A DNA stretch of 64,000 bases, taken from Sparassis latifolia. Taxonomy: Eukaryota > Basidiomycota > Agaricomycetes > Polyporales > Sparassidaceae. A program made the position numbers and the translations under genes. Positions 33,674 through 45,524 of this stretch are shown here, piece by piece (position 1 is the first letter of the stretch; each line of letters opens with the position of its first letter). The stretch is taken from the NCBI GenBank assembly GCA_018466975.1, contig CM031555.1, positions 124,001-188,000 on the forward strand. The letters are read 5' to 3'. Below the pieces are notes generated by a model that saw nothing but the letters and a program-made list of their open reading frames with translations, made no database searches and had not been told where the DNA came from.

Positions 33674-35141
33674 TTACAAGAAATCTTCTGCGCGGGCTCT
33701 TTTCTTACCCCTGGCCTCCTCCTGCCCAGGCACGGCATGAGAATCACCAGACTTAGACAGCCCCTTCGGGAAATAATACTTGCGCTCCGAAGCGCGTTTT
33801 TCCTCCTGCAACAGGTGAGCAACTATATAAACATGAATGACGTGAAACCTTGCTCACTGGAGCGAAGTTTGCATCTGACCACTTAAGAACGGTCGCTTTC
33901 TTGAACGGAGGATTAGTCTGCGCTAAGGACGGATGTGGGAGTGTCAAAGGGGGCGGAGTGGTAGATACCGGTTGTGGCACCGCAGCCGGGGTCGCAACAG
34001 CGGGCAGAGCAGATACGCCCGAGACGCGAAGCAGAGGAGGAGGGGAAACCGACGACCCAGGGGCTACGGGAGTTACTGGCATGGTAGGCGGAGTCGCGCC
34101 ACTGGGTGGGAATGAAGGAACAACACCAGGCGGCAGGAAAGATGGAGGTGGGAAAGGCGGACGCATGCCGTGAGGGAAGGGTGCCGGGGGCATTCCAGGA
34201 GGGAACATGCCTGGGGGAGGGGAACCCGCGAATGGTGGCATCGGGAATCCCGGTGGAGGAGGACTGGGAGGAGATCAGAATACTGATCGCCTACAAACAA
34301 AAGACTACTTACCCGGGCATGCCAGGCATCCCAGGCATCCCAGGCATTGGGAACGGGGGAAGCTGTCCTGGGAAACCAGGCGGTATCGCACCAGGGACAA
34401 AAGGGGGCGCACCTAGGGGCATCATTGAAGGCATTCCTGGCGGCGACGCTGATGGAGGTGGCATAACCGGGGCTGGCGGTGTAGCATACGCTTGCGGAGC
34501 ACCATATACGGCGCCTGAAACGCCTTCCGGGGTCGCAGGGGCAGCAGTGGTGTCAGATCCTCCCATGAGCGCCTTGTGTGCTTGAAGCTGCGCCCTCAAC
34601 TCCTCCTCCGAGAGAGGACGGTTGTCAATTTTGGGCCGCTTGGACTGAGGTTGGCTGATGGTTCCTGGATTAAGACCTAGCTCTATTTCCTTACGTCGTT
34701 TGTAATCTGCAACGTCAGGCGCAGGTATACCCTCCATGCCGAAGATTTCGACTTCGTACCCATCCCTTCCAGGAAGAGCATTCTCGATGCGGGGAAGGCT
34801 ATCACAAGTCAGTGACTACTGAGGGGCGCACACAAAGCCACTCACTTTTCGGGTTCAAGCTTGTGGACTTGCTGTATGTGCACTGCCAATCCACCCGCGG
34901 TGTTCAGACGCCGAGGACATAGATTGCATTTGAAGTGCTTAGCCTTCTGATGCTGCATTAGAACTTCGTGGCGTCAGCTTCTCCCTTTCGCACTGTATCA
35001 GACAGTGGGCGTACCCTTTTCATCCTCGAACTCCCGCTCACAGTACCAACACCATGGCCGAATAATCTAGAAAGAGAAGAAGTATGAGCTAAAACATGCG
35101 CAGAACTGCGTTTTTACCTGTTTGCTCTTCTTCTTCGCCAT
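33674..35141 (-). CDS. BuGZ/ZNF207-like zinc-finger protein
   Basis: Six exons on the minus strand (35141-35118, 35066-35015, 34963-34846, 34798-34313, 34263-33858, 33805-33674) give about 405 residues. The N-terminus MAKKKSKQ is followed by two C2H2-type fingers: WCWYCEREF with HQKAKHF, and [10 protein letters not shown] with [11 protein letters not shown]. Then come [12 protein letters not shown] and a Pro/Met/Gly-rich low-complexity region with tandem GMP units. Close to the C-terminus SDANFAPEEKRA resembles the Glu-Glu-centred GLEBS motif with which BuGZ binds Bub3. In animals BuGZ works in spindle assembly, phase separation and splicing; in fungi its role is inferred only. The first exon codes for just eight residues, and the start is fixed by the conserved MAKKK. 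The gene is divergent from the alpha/beta hydrolase gene. Confidence 0.85.
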
Positions 35142-35445
35142 GTCGAGGTTGGGGGTATGGTGGTGAGTTTGTGTGAGAAAGTTTGGTATCAGCGACGGCC
35201 GACAGCAGTCGGCATCCTTCGCCGCCGGAGCGGAATATCAATCTGCGGCCCGGGTGGCTGTGCCTGGAGTGGCACCATAACCTGCTGTTTACCGCTTCCT
35301 GCGTCGCGTCCAGGAACAAATGGCGTGGAGAACTCTAACAGACTCCTATAGCGGTGGGCTTAGAACATAAAAGCACAAAATCGACGTGAAATTTGGCACT
35401 TCATCATACCGAGAATCTTCTATTCAGCAAGTACTGCCAGCCGCT
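35142..35445. promoter_or_regulatory. Shared divergent promoter region, BuGZ-like / hydrolase
   Basis: The 304 bases between the two divergent ATGs must contain both promoters and leaders. No TATA box is obvious at a conventional distance. Confidence 0.45.
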
Positions 35446-37294
35446 ATGATTGGAGACTCACTTCCGGAATACATCTTCATCCAACTTTCCATCTTCTTTC
35501 TCCGTCTTGTCGCACCTCTCAGCATCCTCTATACCCTCGCCAGCTGGTATTCTGGACAACTTCTATTTTCCCCGTGGCTGGGATACTACTCACTCACTGA
35601 AGCCGCTTTCTATCTTTTCGTGTACCTGCCGAGGAATGTGTACTTACAGAAGGTGGGTTTTCGAGCCAACGACCGTTCCGTCTGGTGTTATGCGCATCCC
35701 GTGAAGTCGCATCTTTGCATTTCTCGCTGAATCAGAGGATTCAGTGACCAGGAAGCTAGCTATTTCTGCGGCATTACAGGAAACAAAGCACACTGTCCCA
35801 TCTGAGACGAAATACAGCTGAAGTATTTCCGGTCTCTGTTTGCCTCGGATGCGTCTTTACGGTGGATTTTCTGGCGTCTTGGTGGTCGGGCGTTTGCATT
35901 TGTCTGTGAGGGTTGACATTTTTTAACTTTGCTCATTGCCTCCATGTAGACTGTCGAACGACCCCCTCTGCTACCTCGACCGGAGCGCGAGGCACTCTTC
36001 ACCAAGTGCTTCTCCTCCGTACGGGATACGGACATGGCTACAGGCTGGTTCTACTCTGTTCCGATATCCGCTATCAAACGGGACAATATGATAGAATGGT
36101 TATGTTGGGCGCTCTTCGGCACCCGCAGGGACGGCCTGCTGAAAGAGTGGGAAGAGGAAATTGAAGGATACTTAGCGAAAATAGAGAATTTCCAGGGTCA
36201 CAAGTATGAATCCGGGTGGAACAATGCAGTTCAGTGCATGAAGGTCTCGCTAGATCCGGTTGTCTCGTTGCATCGACCCCTCCTCTGGTATCTTGTGAGT
36301 CGATGCACATTATACCATGCGTGATATATTTCTAAGTCAAGCGGGGCAGATTGTCGCAGTCGTTGATACTTATACAGGACTACTCTTGACCTTCGCTGGC
36401 TTCCGACACTTTGGCAATACCAAATCACTGTGCTGCTTCCCTCCTAGATTGGTCGCCTTGTGCTCACAGCGTTCCCCGGATCCTGATATTGTGTACTGGT
36501 ACCGCCCACATCGCTCCAAGACGAAGTTGCCAATACTCTTCCTTCATGGCATCGGAGTTCGTGCTTCCAATTCCGTTCCTCTCATTTTCCAAATTGACAT
36601 GGCGTACCAGATTGGTCTTTGGCCCTACTGTGCCTTCCTCAACGACATCATCGCGGCTGATCCGGATGTGGGCGTTATCGCCATCGAGAACCTCTGCATC
36701 AGTATGCGGATCTACGAAGCCCCACTAACTCGGGACGCCATGCTCGCCGCGATCACGCGTATACTTGACTTCCACAACGTCACGCGCGTTGTCGTGGCAG
36801 CGCACTCCTATGGCACCATCCCCGCAGCGCACCTCCTGCGCGACCGGGTGCTCAGCACCCGCATCGCGGCGTCGCTCCTCGTCGACCCAATACCCTTCCT
36901 CCTCCACCTCCCCGCCGTCGCGTACAACTTCGTCTACCGCAAGCCGCGCACGGCTAACGAGTTGCAGCTTTGGTATTTCGCGAGCCGCGACCCGGACATC
37001 TCGCGTACACTGGCGCGGCATTTCTTCTGGTCCCAGAATCTGTTGTGGAAGGAGGATCTGGATGGCAGACGGGTAGGTGTTGTGCTAAGCGGACGGGACC
37101 AGGTTGTCGATACGAGAAAGGTGCGGAAGTACCTGACTGGCCAGGACGATTTGCAGTTCAGGTGGCGCGATCACACGCTGGAGGTGCTGTACTATCCCGA
37201 CATTGACCACGCTCAGGTTTTTGACACCAAAGAGCGGCGGAAACCAATGATTGATATCATATCCAGGTTTGTGAAGACTAACGCTCACTCCTAG
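35446..37294 (+). CDS. Membrane-associated alpha/beta hydrolase
   Basis: Three exons (35446-35652, 35950-36294, 36350-37294) give about 498 residues. The N-terminal exon is hydrophobic (FLRLVAPLSILYTLAS, AAFYLFVYLPRNVYLQ), suggesting one or two membrane segments. The hydrolase core begins at KLPILFLHGIG with the oxyanion HG motif. The nucleophile elbow is AHSYGT (GxSxG-like, with Ala at the first position). DPIPFLLHLP follows, and a late His (YPDIDHAQVF) is a candidate catalytic base; an Asp in LSGRDQVVD would complete the triad. The family is widespread in basidiomycetes, without known substrates. The first intron (297 bases) is unusually long for this window and could hide a small exon, but the flanking exons join in phase. 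Confidence 0.8.
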
Positions 37295-37566
37295 ACACAG
37301 GACTCGTAGACTCGATATCCATGCCACAGTCACATTTTTGACTCTTATGACTTGTACTTATATCTGTAATCTCCAAGCGCACTTTCTCAAGAGACGCGCA
37401 TGTATATACATGATACCAATGTCAGGGACCCACGTTAGACAGTAGAATGATAGATAGCAATACAACAACAGTGTCCTAGACGCGTACACATATGGAACAA
37501 AGGGCAGTGTCGAGATTTCAGAAATCACCGGACGCAGGCGCAGACCTGTCAGTAATCACCTTCCAA

Positions 37567-39290
37567 TCAAGCCATCCTGGTCTTCTTCCTCGTATGCCCA
37601 CTACCAGCGGCACCTCCACTGAGACTCGCAAAGCTAGCCACGCTCCCTGCTCTTCCTGAATGAGAGTGTGAATGACTGAGCTGCTGAGACAGGTGTGCGT
37701 GGCCTTGTGCCTGCACCTGCGAAATCGGCGCCTGGGCCATTGAATTGGCCGCAGGAAGGGGTAGCATAGAGGCCGCCTCATCCTGTGTGATGCGCCGTTG
37801 CGGGGGTAGCTCCCTCGGGGGAAGTGATTGGAACGCGCTACGACAACGAATATTATCAGCATGCGTCGGGACCATCCAATAAAAGACACAGCTCAAATTC
37901 TGAAGGTAAGACGACAAGAGCCTCGTCGTTTATGCGGGTAGGTGTCTCGACGCATCGACGCGAACGCATTTCGCTCGGAACCATGCCTTCTATGATGTCA
38001 TGAATGGTATCAAGATACCCACTTTTTGGTCGGCAAAGGGTCTTCTTGAAACCATTTGTGTTGGAGAGCTTCTTTCGCAGTGAGGCGACGGTCCGGATCG
38101 TATGCAAACAGCTGGCGTAGGAGATCATGGGCTCCCTGAGATCTTATGCGTCCTTGGCACCATTCAAGTAAATGATTAGAAAATCTGCAGAACACCTCAG
38201 TACGCAAAAGAGTCGTAGCGATGCGCGCTCACACATCGAGACGTTTCATGTTCTGATACTCAGGTAAGTCCTTCAGACCGGGCCATTCTTTCTCTAAGAT
38301 ATGTAGTGAACCAGTCTAGTCGTGTTGAGACAGAGTGCCACAAATGACACGAACCATCTGGTGTGCCCAATACCTCGAAGATCCGGAGAAGCTGGTCCTT
38401 CTGGAATGGCACATTTTTCTTCGAGTCTAACTTCGCCTCCTCACCTTTAAATATCGGTCGCAGGCTGGCAAGTTCCGCCATGACGCATCCGACAGCCCAG
38501 ATATCGATTGATTTGTTATAATGTTTTGCACCGAGCAGTAGCTCAGGTGCACGATACCATATCGTCACAACGACCTTATCTCCAGCAAATAGTGGCTGAA
38601 GGGGCTGATGAGTCAGTCTGGCCAATCCAAGGTCCCCGATCTTGACGACACCAGAGGAAGTAATGAGGATATTTGCGGGCTTGAGGTCACGGTGAATGAT
38701 ATGTGCTTCGTGAAGATACAGCAATCCATTGAGAAGTTGATATGTCAGCGACTTTAGAACTGGCAAGGTTATACCCGATCGAAGGGTCTGCGAATGATGG
38801 TGGATGACTTGCTATACAAGTAGAGGGCTCAATAGCGCGTGAAAAGGTAGTGGAATGAGCGCACTAGGAAGTCATGTTCCGTATACTCAAATACCATGTA
38901 AATAGACTTGTCTTCCAGTATGACCTCTTTCAATGAAACGACATTCTCATGGGATATCTCCCTATTGAGCTGTGGTACATAAATTAGAGAGGGAACAACG
39001 AGCGGAGGGCCAACAACATCACTTACCGCGATTTCCCTTATTGCACTCTGGCTGATACCGGTGTAGGTAATAACGTCGCCTTCCTTGTCCGGCTTGAATT
39101 TTTTGATGGCGTGAATTCGTCCGTCACTTTCCTTGCTTTGCGCCTTGTACACCCTCCCGTACGTTCCTGATGAGATGAAGCCTAGGATGGAGTATTTATC
39201 GGTGACACGCCGTCGAGCAGCCTCTCGCTTCGCACGGTATATGAGCATTGGGTCGCTAACAAGCACATTCGGAGACCATTCCTCAAGCAT
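37567..39290 (-). CDS. SSN3: Cyclin-dependent kinase 8 of the Mediator kinase module
   Basis: Six exons on the minus strand (39290-39027, 38969-38865, 38811-38355, 38293-38233, 38184-38023, 37837-37567) give about 439 residues. Kinase motifs are complete: Gly-rich loop [12 protein letters not shown], catalytic Lys in [26 protein letters not shown] in place of PSTAIRE, catalytic loop [17 protein letters not shown] at the activation segment and [10 protein letters not shown]. The unusual DLG and the SQSAIRE helix are traits of CDK8/Ssn3, the kinase that pairs with cyclin C and regulates RNA polymerase II through Mediator. The C-terminal 80 residues are Gln/Ser/His-rich and probably unstructured, with a basic end. 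The gene is divergent from CHS5, with starts 189 bases apart. No lesion is seen. Confidence 0.93.
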
Positions 39291-39478
39291 GGTGTTGTAG
39301 TTAATAAGTTATTGGTGGGCTTCCGAGGAGCTCGAACGATATCTCGGTGAGTTTGGCTGTGCCCGAGTCACGTGCCGAGGTGAGTGACGACCGTCCGGCG
39401 TCAGTCTGCCCAGTACTACCTACGCGACGCGCCTTCGCCCACATTTGCAAGCCTTTGGTCTTCAGATCATTTCCTATC
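39291..39478. promoter_or_regulatory. Shared divergent promoter region, SSN3 / CHS5
   Basis: Only 188 bases separate the two start codons, so both leaders and promoters must overlap or be very compact. The stretch contains CACGTG-like CACGTGCC near 39370, a possible bHLH E-box. Confidence 0.5.
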
Positions 39479-41099
39479 ATGTCCCATTCGCAGGAGAGCT
39501 TCATGTTTACGGTGGGGAAGCTAGGTTCGTAAATTAATCGATTATGAAGGTGCGCGAAGTAACGTCAACTTGCAGATGCTGGGATGGCTGTAAGCTTCAA
39601 GTTGCACATCGATAGACTGCATTGAAAATACACCGCAAAATAGATTCTGCTCGGAGAACGTGCACATCTCATCGAATTCCCTTCCTTATTGCTGCCACCC
39701 GGCGCAACTACAGGATCTATTGTCAACATTTCTGTGACACAGAACATCAAGGAAGAGAAGAAGCGAGATGCGGAATTTTGGAATCTGCAAAATGATATTC
39801 TCTCTATATACGGCACGACGTCTCCGGAGCATCCCAAGTTAGAAGTGAGTGCTTCGCTTTTCTACTACATTTGTGACTGGACTTGGTCCAGGTTCGGAAC
39901 GTTACTCAAACCTCCGTTACGCTCGAATGGCCGCAACTGCAACTCGCCACGGCTAAGCTACGCTCACTAGATATCTACCGTAATCGCCAACGTCTTGCCG
40001 CTATTCCTTCGCCGCTCACAAACACATCCACGAAATTGTCCGGCTTGCAACTCGACACCGAATATACCTTCCAGCTTATTCTGCGCACTACGGCAGGCAC
40101 ATTCCCATCGAATCTCCTCCGCCTTCGCACGCACATGATGACTGACACATCCGGCATCTCCGTGTGCTTCGGAAACGTGCAGGATGCCGTTCTACTGGAG
40201 AATGCGAAGATGGCCTTACGGGAGATGGGGGCAAAATGGAGTGACAAGATACAAATCGATACCACTCACTTCGTGTGTACAACACCCGCGGCTACACCCG
40301 ACGGTTCACAGGCAACAGGTGGCATAACGACTGCTCCAGGCGTAGAGTACCAGAAAGCGCTCCAACTCAGTATACCCGTCGTCCAGCCGCACTGGATTCT
40401 TGCCTGCCATACGGAAAAAAAGTGCGTACTCGGTCCATGCTCTTCCTCTTCTTTCTCTCACAAGTGTGCAGGATGATGCCCATACATTCATACTACCTCG
40501 GCAAGGAGATCGGTTCAAAGACATCATTCTCCCGCCACCAGTCAATGTCGCAAGCGAATTTGTCCTCGCCTTCGCGGGACTCTGTATCACCCACGAAACA
40601 TGCCGTGAGTCGCCAATCGATGCCACCGCAGCAGCGCCCAACGCCAACTTCGCCAACCTCGAGCTTCGTTCACCAGTCCGCAAAGCGCGGCACGCCCGAG
40701 TCCCCGGCGTTCGCGCCGATGCCGGAGGAGCAAGGTGAGGAGTCGTTCGAGGGGCAACAGCACGAAGTTCGGCGCCCAACGCATGTGCGCACGGGCACGA
40801 TGAGCAAGAACTTCCGCTTTCCGTCGTCTGCCCCGCACGAAGCAGGGTCTCTACCTGCTAACCCGCTCCCCCCTGCTTCAGCGTCTCCGCCGAAGGATGA
40901 CGCGCCCACGCCGGCACCTTTGGTCGCACCGGCCCCTGCGCAAGCGGTAGACGTGGAGGATGCCGGTCTTGCTGCAGTGGGCGTGGTTGGCCCGTCGAGT
41001 GTCGAAGTCCCGCCCCCACCTCCGGTAGATAAGGAGCCGATGAGCAGCCAATCTGTGGATGACGAAGTTGGAGAGACGGAGGAGATATCGTTGAATTAG
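39479..41099 (+). CDS. CHS5: Chitin biosynthesis protein Chs5 (exomer subunit)
   Basis: Five exons (39479-39524, a 14-base exon 39576-39589, 39644-39844, 39892-40421, 40472-41099) give about 472 residues. The N-terminal module FTVGKLDAGMAILLGE is the conserved Chs5 dimerisation start. A fibronectin type III domain follows (VRNVTQTSVTLEWPQ, SPLTNTSTKLSGLQLDTEY), then a BRCT domain (ISVCFGNVQDAVLLENAKMA, THFVCTTPAATP, VVQPHWILACHTEKK). The C-terminal 200 residues are Pro/Ser-rich and acidic at the end. In yeast Chs5 and the ChAPs form exomer at the trans-Golgi and carry chitin synthase III to the surface; the FN3-BRCT pair binds Arf1. The 14-base exon is required to keep the frame. An ATG at 39503 is an alternative start. 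Confidence 0.93.
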
Positions 41100-41326
41100 T
41101 TATTCACCCTCGTTGCTTTTAGGAGTCTCTATTTATTGCCCTCTTACTTCTCCTCCTGCATCCTAATGGTACATCCACAAACCGATGAATAAATCGTAAC
41201 GTCGGGTGAACCAGAGATATATATTACGGCGGATTGTAAGTGCGACTGATGTATTAAAAGGAGATCCATAACAACTGGAAGGCAGCAAAACGATCGAGCT
41301 AGAGGTCAAACCGACACGAGAAACCA

Positions 41327-42249
41327 TTAATACGCAAGGTCCACACACTTCCCCTCCCACTTGTCCCACTCGGCCAGGGCGCCTTCGACGATAAAATGAG
41401 CGACGTCCTGTCGCGAGATCGTATACCCTCCGAGATCATGCTCTGCCGCCTTATAGGGTGGCTTATCGTCCTTCTGCCTATCCCCCTTGCACGACTCTCC
41501 CATAAGCAAGGCCGGGCGCAGCACCACAACGTGCTTCAATTCGCCCTCCGCGGGGAGGCCGGGCAGACTAGTCCAGTCTGCACTAAGGATTGCTGCGCGA
41601 GGCTCCTGGTCTATCCACGGTCGCCCGGCACAGTACGCGAGCACGCGTTCGAGGCCGAGTTTGTCCTTGTGCGGGCCATCCAGGAAGAATCCGTAGAGCG
41701 GCTTCAGCACGAAGGGGAGGTTGCCGTGCGAGGCGCGCGTGATGCCTGTGGACGACACGGCGATAATACGGGGCTGCGTGGCCGGGGCGCGCTGCTCCAC
41801 AGGGATAGTGCAAAGGACGTTGAGCAGCGTATGCGTGCAGATGTTCGGCGGGTCGAGCAAGAAGCCCTTCGAGAAGCTGAAATGCGGGATCCCACCTGCG
41901 GGAAGTAAGTGTCTGGATAGGGGGGTCGGGACGGCATGCGTACCGATGGTAAATAACAGCGTGTCGACGTTCTGTCCGCCTTCGCGGGCTGTCTCCCAGC
42001 CGTGTTGCACGTCTGCAACGTTCAGCGCGTCTCCCTTGACAATGCGCGCCTTGCCTGATGTGACATATTTCTGGATAAGCTCGTCGTCGTCGAAGACTGC
42101 AGGGTTGCGCATGAGGAATGTCACGGTTGCCCCTTTACCTATTCAGCAGATCAGACGCATTCTGAACGGAAAGTAAACAACTAACGGAGCAGCCTGACAG
42201 CAGAATAGTACCCAATGTTCTTCGAGGCTCCAAGGGCGTAGACGTTCAT
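41327..42249 (-). CDS. NAD(P)-binding Rossmann-fold protein (NmrA-like/extended SDR)
   Basis: Two exons (42249-42186, 42138-41327) give about 291 residues. The N-terminus MNVYALGASKNIGYYSA fits the GxxxxxGxxxA nucleotide-binding loop of atypical short-chain dehydrogenases, followed by LLRKGATVTFLMRNP. Other Rossmann elements are ARIVKGDALNVADV, VDTLLFTIGT and PRIIAVSSTGITR. No complete YxxxK is seen, so catalytic competence is uncertain; the protein may be a redox sensor or an isomerase-like enzyme. It converges with CHS5, with 227 bases between the stops. The substrate is unknown. Confidence 0.75.
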
Positions 42250-42916
42250 GGTGGTTGACTTGAATGAAAGAAGGGGTAAGCGGGACGTGTACTAGTTAGT
42301 AGTCGATCGATCTGCGAGAACTGATTTTATACTGCCATCCTGAGTGCTAACGATCACTTTCGTAACATATGTCATAGCGCCAACGGATAGCACAGCCCTG
42401 TGATCTGGATGTCAACACTGCGCTACTGCGAGAGAACTGCGGGGACGACGCGGCTGTACATGCCGCCCATGGACGCGCACACCTGTCGGAGAAATTCACC
42501 ACTGCTAGCAGCTACGCTCGGGACTGCGCTCATGATAATGCCGGTTCGCAATTTCATGAACGAATGTTCAGCGCCACGGCAAGCAAGAAGGGTCAAGAGA
42601 GAGTCACGACGTACATCGTACCTCAGATACTAGCTAGCTGACCGCGATACCGGATAACGTACGTGAGCTCCACAAAGTTGACAAGTCCGCCTTCCAGGTC
42701 TACGTCAGCGATGGCATTGCTGGAAGAAATGACGAAGCAGTGTTCTACTTTCCGTCTGTTCAAAACACACTGACGGGACAAATTATACAGATATACGCCA
42801 TGCAGTGCACGCATTTCTCTTGGCATGCGCCCAGCGGGCGCGGACTTTCGACATTTCCGACACCACATTCGTGCCTGATCAGACGTTCTATTCAGCGCGT
42901 ACTAAGGCAAGCTTTC
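42250..42916. other. Intergenic, nothing seen
   Basis: Upstream of the NAD(P)-binding protein gene. Short frames only. Confidence 0.4.
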
Positions 42917-43225
42917 CTAATGATGTGACTCCTTCGCAATCTGTGCCGCGTAGGGGTTACGAGGATCCTTTGCATACGTCTCCGCTGCGGAAGGCAGTAT
43001 CGTCAGTCATGCATACATACGTGGCTGCCACGCAGGCAGAGAACACTCACACTTCACACCCGCATCCTGCGCCAGCGACACCAGGTAGAACGTAATGGAT
43101 CCGGCCGCGATGAAAGGCCACAAGGGCCGGGCAACCTAGAGAGCGATGGTGGGTTAGCGGACGCAGACATTACGGTGAGAAGAACATGCAGGAGTTGGCC
43201 ACTTGCGAAGACCCAGGAAGCTCAT
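42917..43225 (-). CDS. ATP18: Mitochondrial ATP synthase subunit i/j (Atp18)
   Basis: A short three-exon gene (43225-43190, 43135-43051, 42984-42917) codes for 62 residues. The sequence MSFLGLRKWPTP, VARPLWPFIAAGSITFYLV, SLAQDAGVKS and KDPRNPYAAQIAKESHH matches the small single-helix F0 subunit that supports ATP synthase assembly in the inner mitochondrial membrane. Homologues are about 60 residues, so the length fits. The first intron (43189-43136) appears to start with GC (GCATGT) and end with TAG. It contains GCTAAC as a branch site, and no in-frame GT donor exists nearby. The second intron is a normal GT-AG. Confidence 0.88.
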
Positions 43226-43940
43226 GGTAATGTACTGGACAAGTCAAAGACGCTCAGTATACGGGAAACCTCCGCCAGTTCGATGGGGCAGTGAGCGCAC
43301 CTCTGAATATGGTGTCGGTGTCGAAGAAACTGGTGCGGTTGGGCAAGAGGCGGTCTGCGATAACAACCGTATTATCGGGGTTTCAACAGCAGAGTAAGAA
43401 GCTTCTGTCTTTCTTACTCTCTTACAAATACGTAGAAGCCTTCCGGGGACATCCGGCTTCGGTTCCGAGATCTTAGGCCAGATCGGATGCACCAAAGGCC
43501 TCCTCCCGTGCGAGATCTCCTTGCAATGTACTTGGACACCAAGAGGAATGTTACTTAGGATACTTGGGTAGATTTTGGTATTTTTTGAACCCCCATGAGC
43601 GCTCAGGATGTTGCCCAAGAAATTTGGACTTTGAGTGGGTTTCACACCTTTCCAGCCCAGCCCTCAGAAACCGTCCAGTTGAAGCCGGTCTCTGATGAGT
43701 TTATAAGAATAGCTCACATAGTACAACTGCATGTAGAAAAAAACTCTGAGGCAAAATGTGGAAAAATGAATGAGAAAAAGCTAAATGACTCAAGGAGTGA
43801 TAGTGCCTCCGAGTCAGGGACCGGTAGATGACCGTAACTCAACTAAACAGTCCGTATATTTGAGGACCGCGACACAACCATAGTCTATGGAAAATTTGCC
43901 GCAACGCCAATCAACCCTAAACGTACTTATGAGTGTGATC
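43226..43940. other. Intergenic, nothing firm
   Basis: Overlapping short frames on both strands (for example 43244-43645 minus) without motifs. A patch around 43560-43800 is poorer in CG than its surroundings. No repeat is recognised. Confidence 0.4.
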
Positions 43941-45524
43941 TTACAACACTCTTAAGAGGTCGAGAGCATGTATGAGCATATAGTATGCACATTGCACGAG
44001 GAACAATGAGGTGGGCTGATCCATGTCCTCCACCTCCGAAGGAGAATGCACTTCCCGCATCCAGAACGGGCCTAGAGGAAAGTGTTCGTGTTTGTGTTGT
44101 GCCACGAAAATTCGCGGAATCACATCATGGGGTGTGGTAGTCCAAATGCCCAATACGCCAAATGTTGATCTGATTCCACCAACTTGGACAAGCTACTTAT
44201 AAGATCGCACAAATGTAGGTGTTCAACATCATCTTTGTTGTGCGCAGGCGGAAAGCAGGACCGAACGGTGAGACGTACCTCCAAATGGCATCACCATGTC
44301 CTCCTGAATTCTATTGAGCGGACCGTCAGATTGTGGATAGCTCGACAACGAGACACAAACTCACAAAATGCCACTGTATCTGGTTGTCAGACGTTACTCT
44401 GATCCAACCGACAATCGTCGCCATATCATTGACCTCCCCGGCGATCGCGATGATGGGACGACCAGGACGATCTGGCTCTGGCTGTGTGCCGATGACACGC
44501 AACTTGACATTGACGGTGCGGAAGACAAGCGGAAGACAGCGGAAGACATCGTTGAAGCGGATCGTCATCAGACATCTGGCAATGCTCGCTGAACCTCGTC
44601 TCGTCGGGAAAACTATCATAACTTACGTTTGTGTTGTTGTAAACTGCAGACAAGTCAGTAAAGGAACCTCATGTATGAAAGATGGCAGCCTACGGAGAAG
44701 GACATGGTAGTCATAAAAACAGAAAGAACACACCCAAAGACCTGCCACTCTGGCCCGATCCTGCTCATGGTCGAGGTCTAGATGATGTGGGATGATACTC
44801 TGGCAATCAGGCAGACTCATTGGGAAGATCGTGAGCACGGAGGCTTCCGACCCCGATCTCCACTCCGGCTCCGCCAGGACAACGTGCATGGACATGACAT
44901 GGCGGATCGCCTGTAGATGTACCCAATTCACTCGTCTGCTGCCATCCATCATGAACGGATCGAAATCATCCTCGTACTTGTAGTGCCGCATGGCATATAC
45001 ATGCTGCTTCCTGCTCTGACTGTAATAGTCGGCACTAGTGAGACCAAAGTACGTGTGGAGGCGCGCACGAAGTTGCTTCTCTTCTTCAGAAATTTCCCAA
45101 TGTTCTTCAACCAGATAATTGCCTCCGCGCAACAGAGCAGCCACCCACGCAAGATTTAGGGCGAGATCGTCGCCGAAGACACTCGGAGCCGCCGGGAGGT
45201 TACAGACAATATCAAGGGGAGTGTAAACGACTGTGCATCTTTCCTCTTCGTGACAATGACCTGGATGGCAGATAATTGTCCTGGCTCTGATGGTCCGCTG
45301 GAGCTTCACTATCCAGTTAACCTCCGATATCGGGTGCCCCAGCTCGTTCAAGCATCGCCGTCGGTCGTCTAACGGTTGCAATAGATATAACCTGCGCCAG
45401 TGAAGTTATAGATGATTGAATGCAAATCAGAGCAGGTTTGGGCGAGAGAGCTGATATAGAGGGGATCGAGTTCAAGCAGGATCTGCTCTATGATCTCTGA
45501 CGGTAAATCCAGTAAAGTTGGCAT
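43941..45524 (-). pseudogene. Broken F-box protein gene
   Basis: The minus strand starts with a clear F-box (LPSEIIEQILLELDPLYIS, SLAQTCSDLHSII) at ATG 45524. A long open piece follows (about 45381-44640) with PLDDRRRCLNELGHPISEV and YFGLTSADYYSQ. A C-terminal part has VKLRVIGTQPEPDRPGRP and GGIRSTFGVLGIWTT. This is a recognisable agaricomycete F-box family. The pieces sit in different frames: one base is lost at about 45388 with no donor available for an intron, a second shift is needed near 44560, and a third near 44185. Some family splice donors are still present (GTAAGT near 44625, GTGAGT near 44362). The gene is probably inactive. Confidence 0.65.

Noticed and set aside
34300..34400. Collagen-like gene from Gly-Met-Pro repeats
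   Set aside because: The repeats belong to the low-complexity region of the BuGZ-like protein and are too few for a collagen helix.
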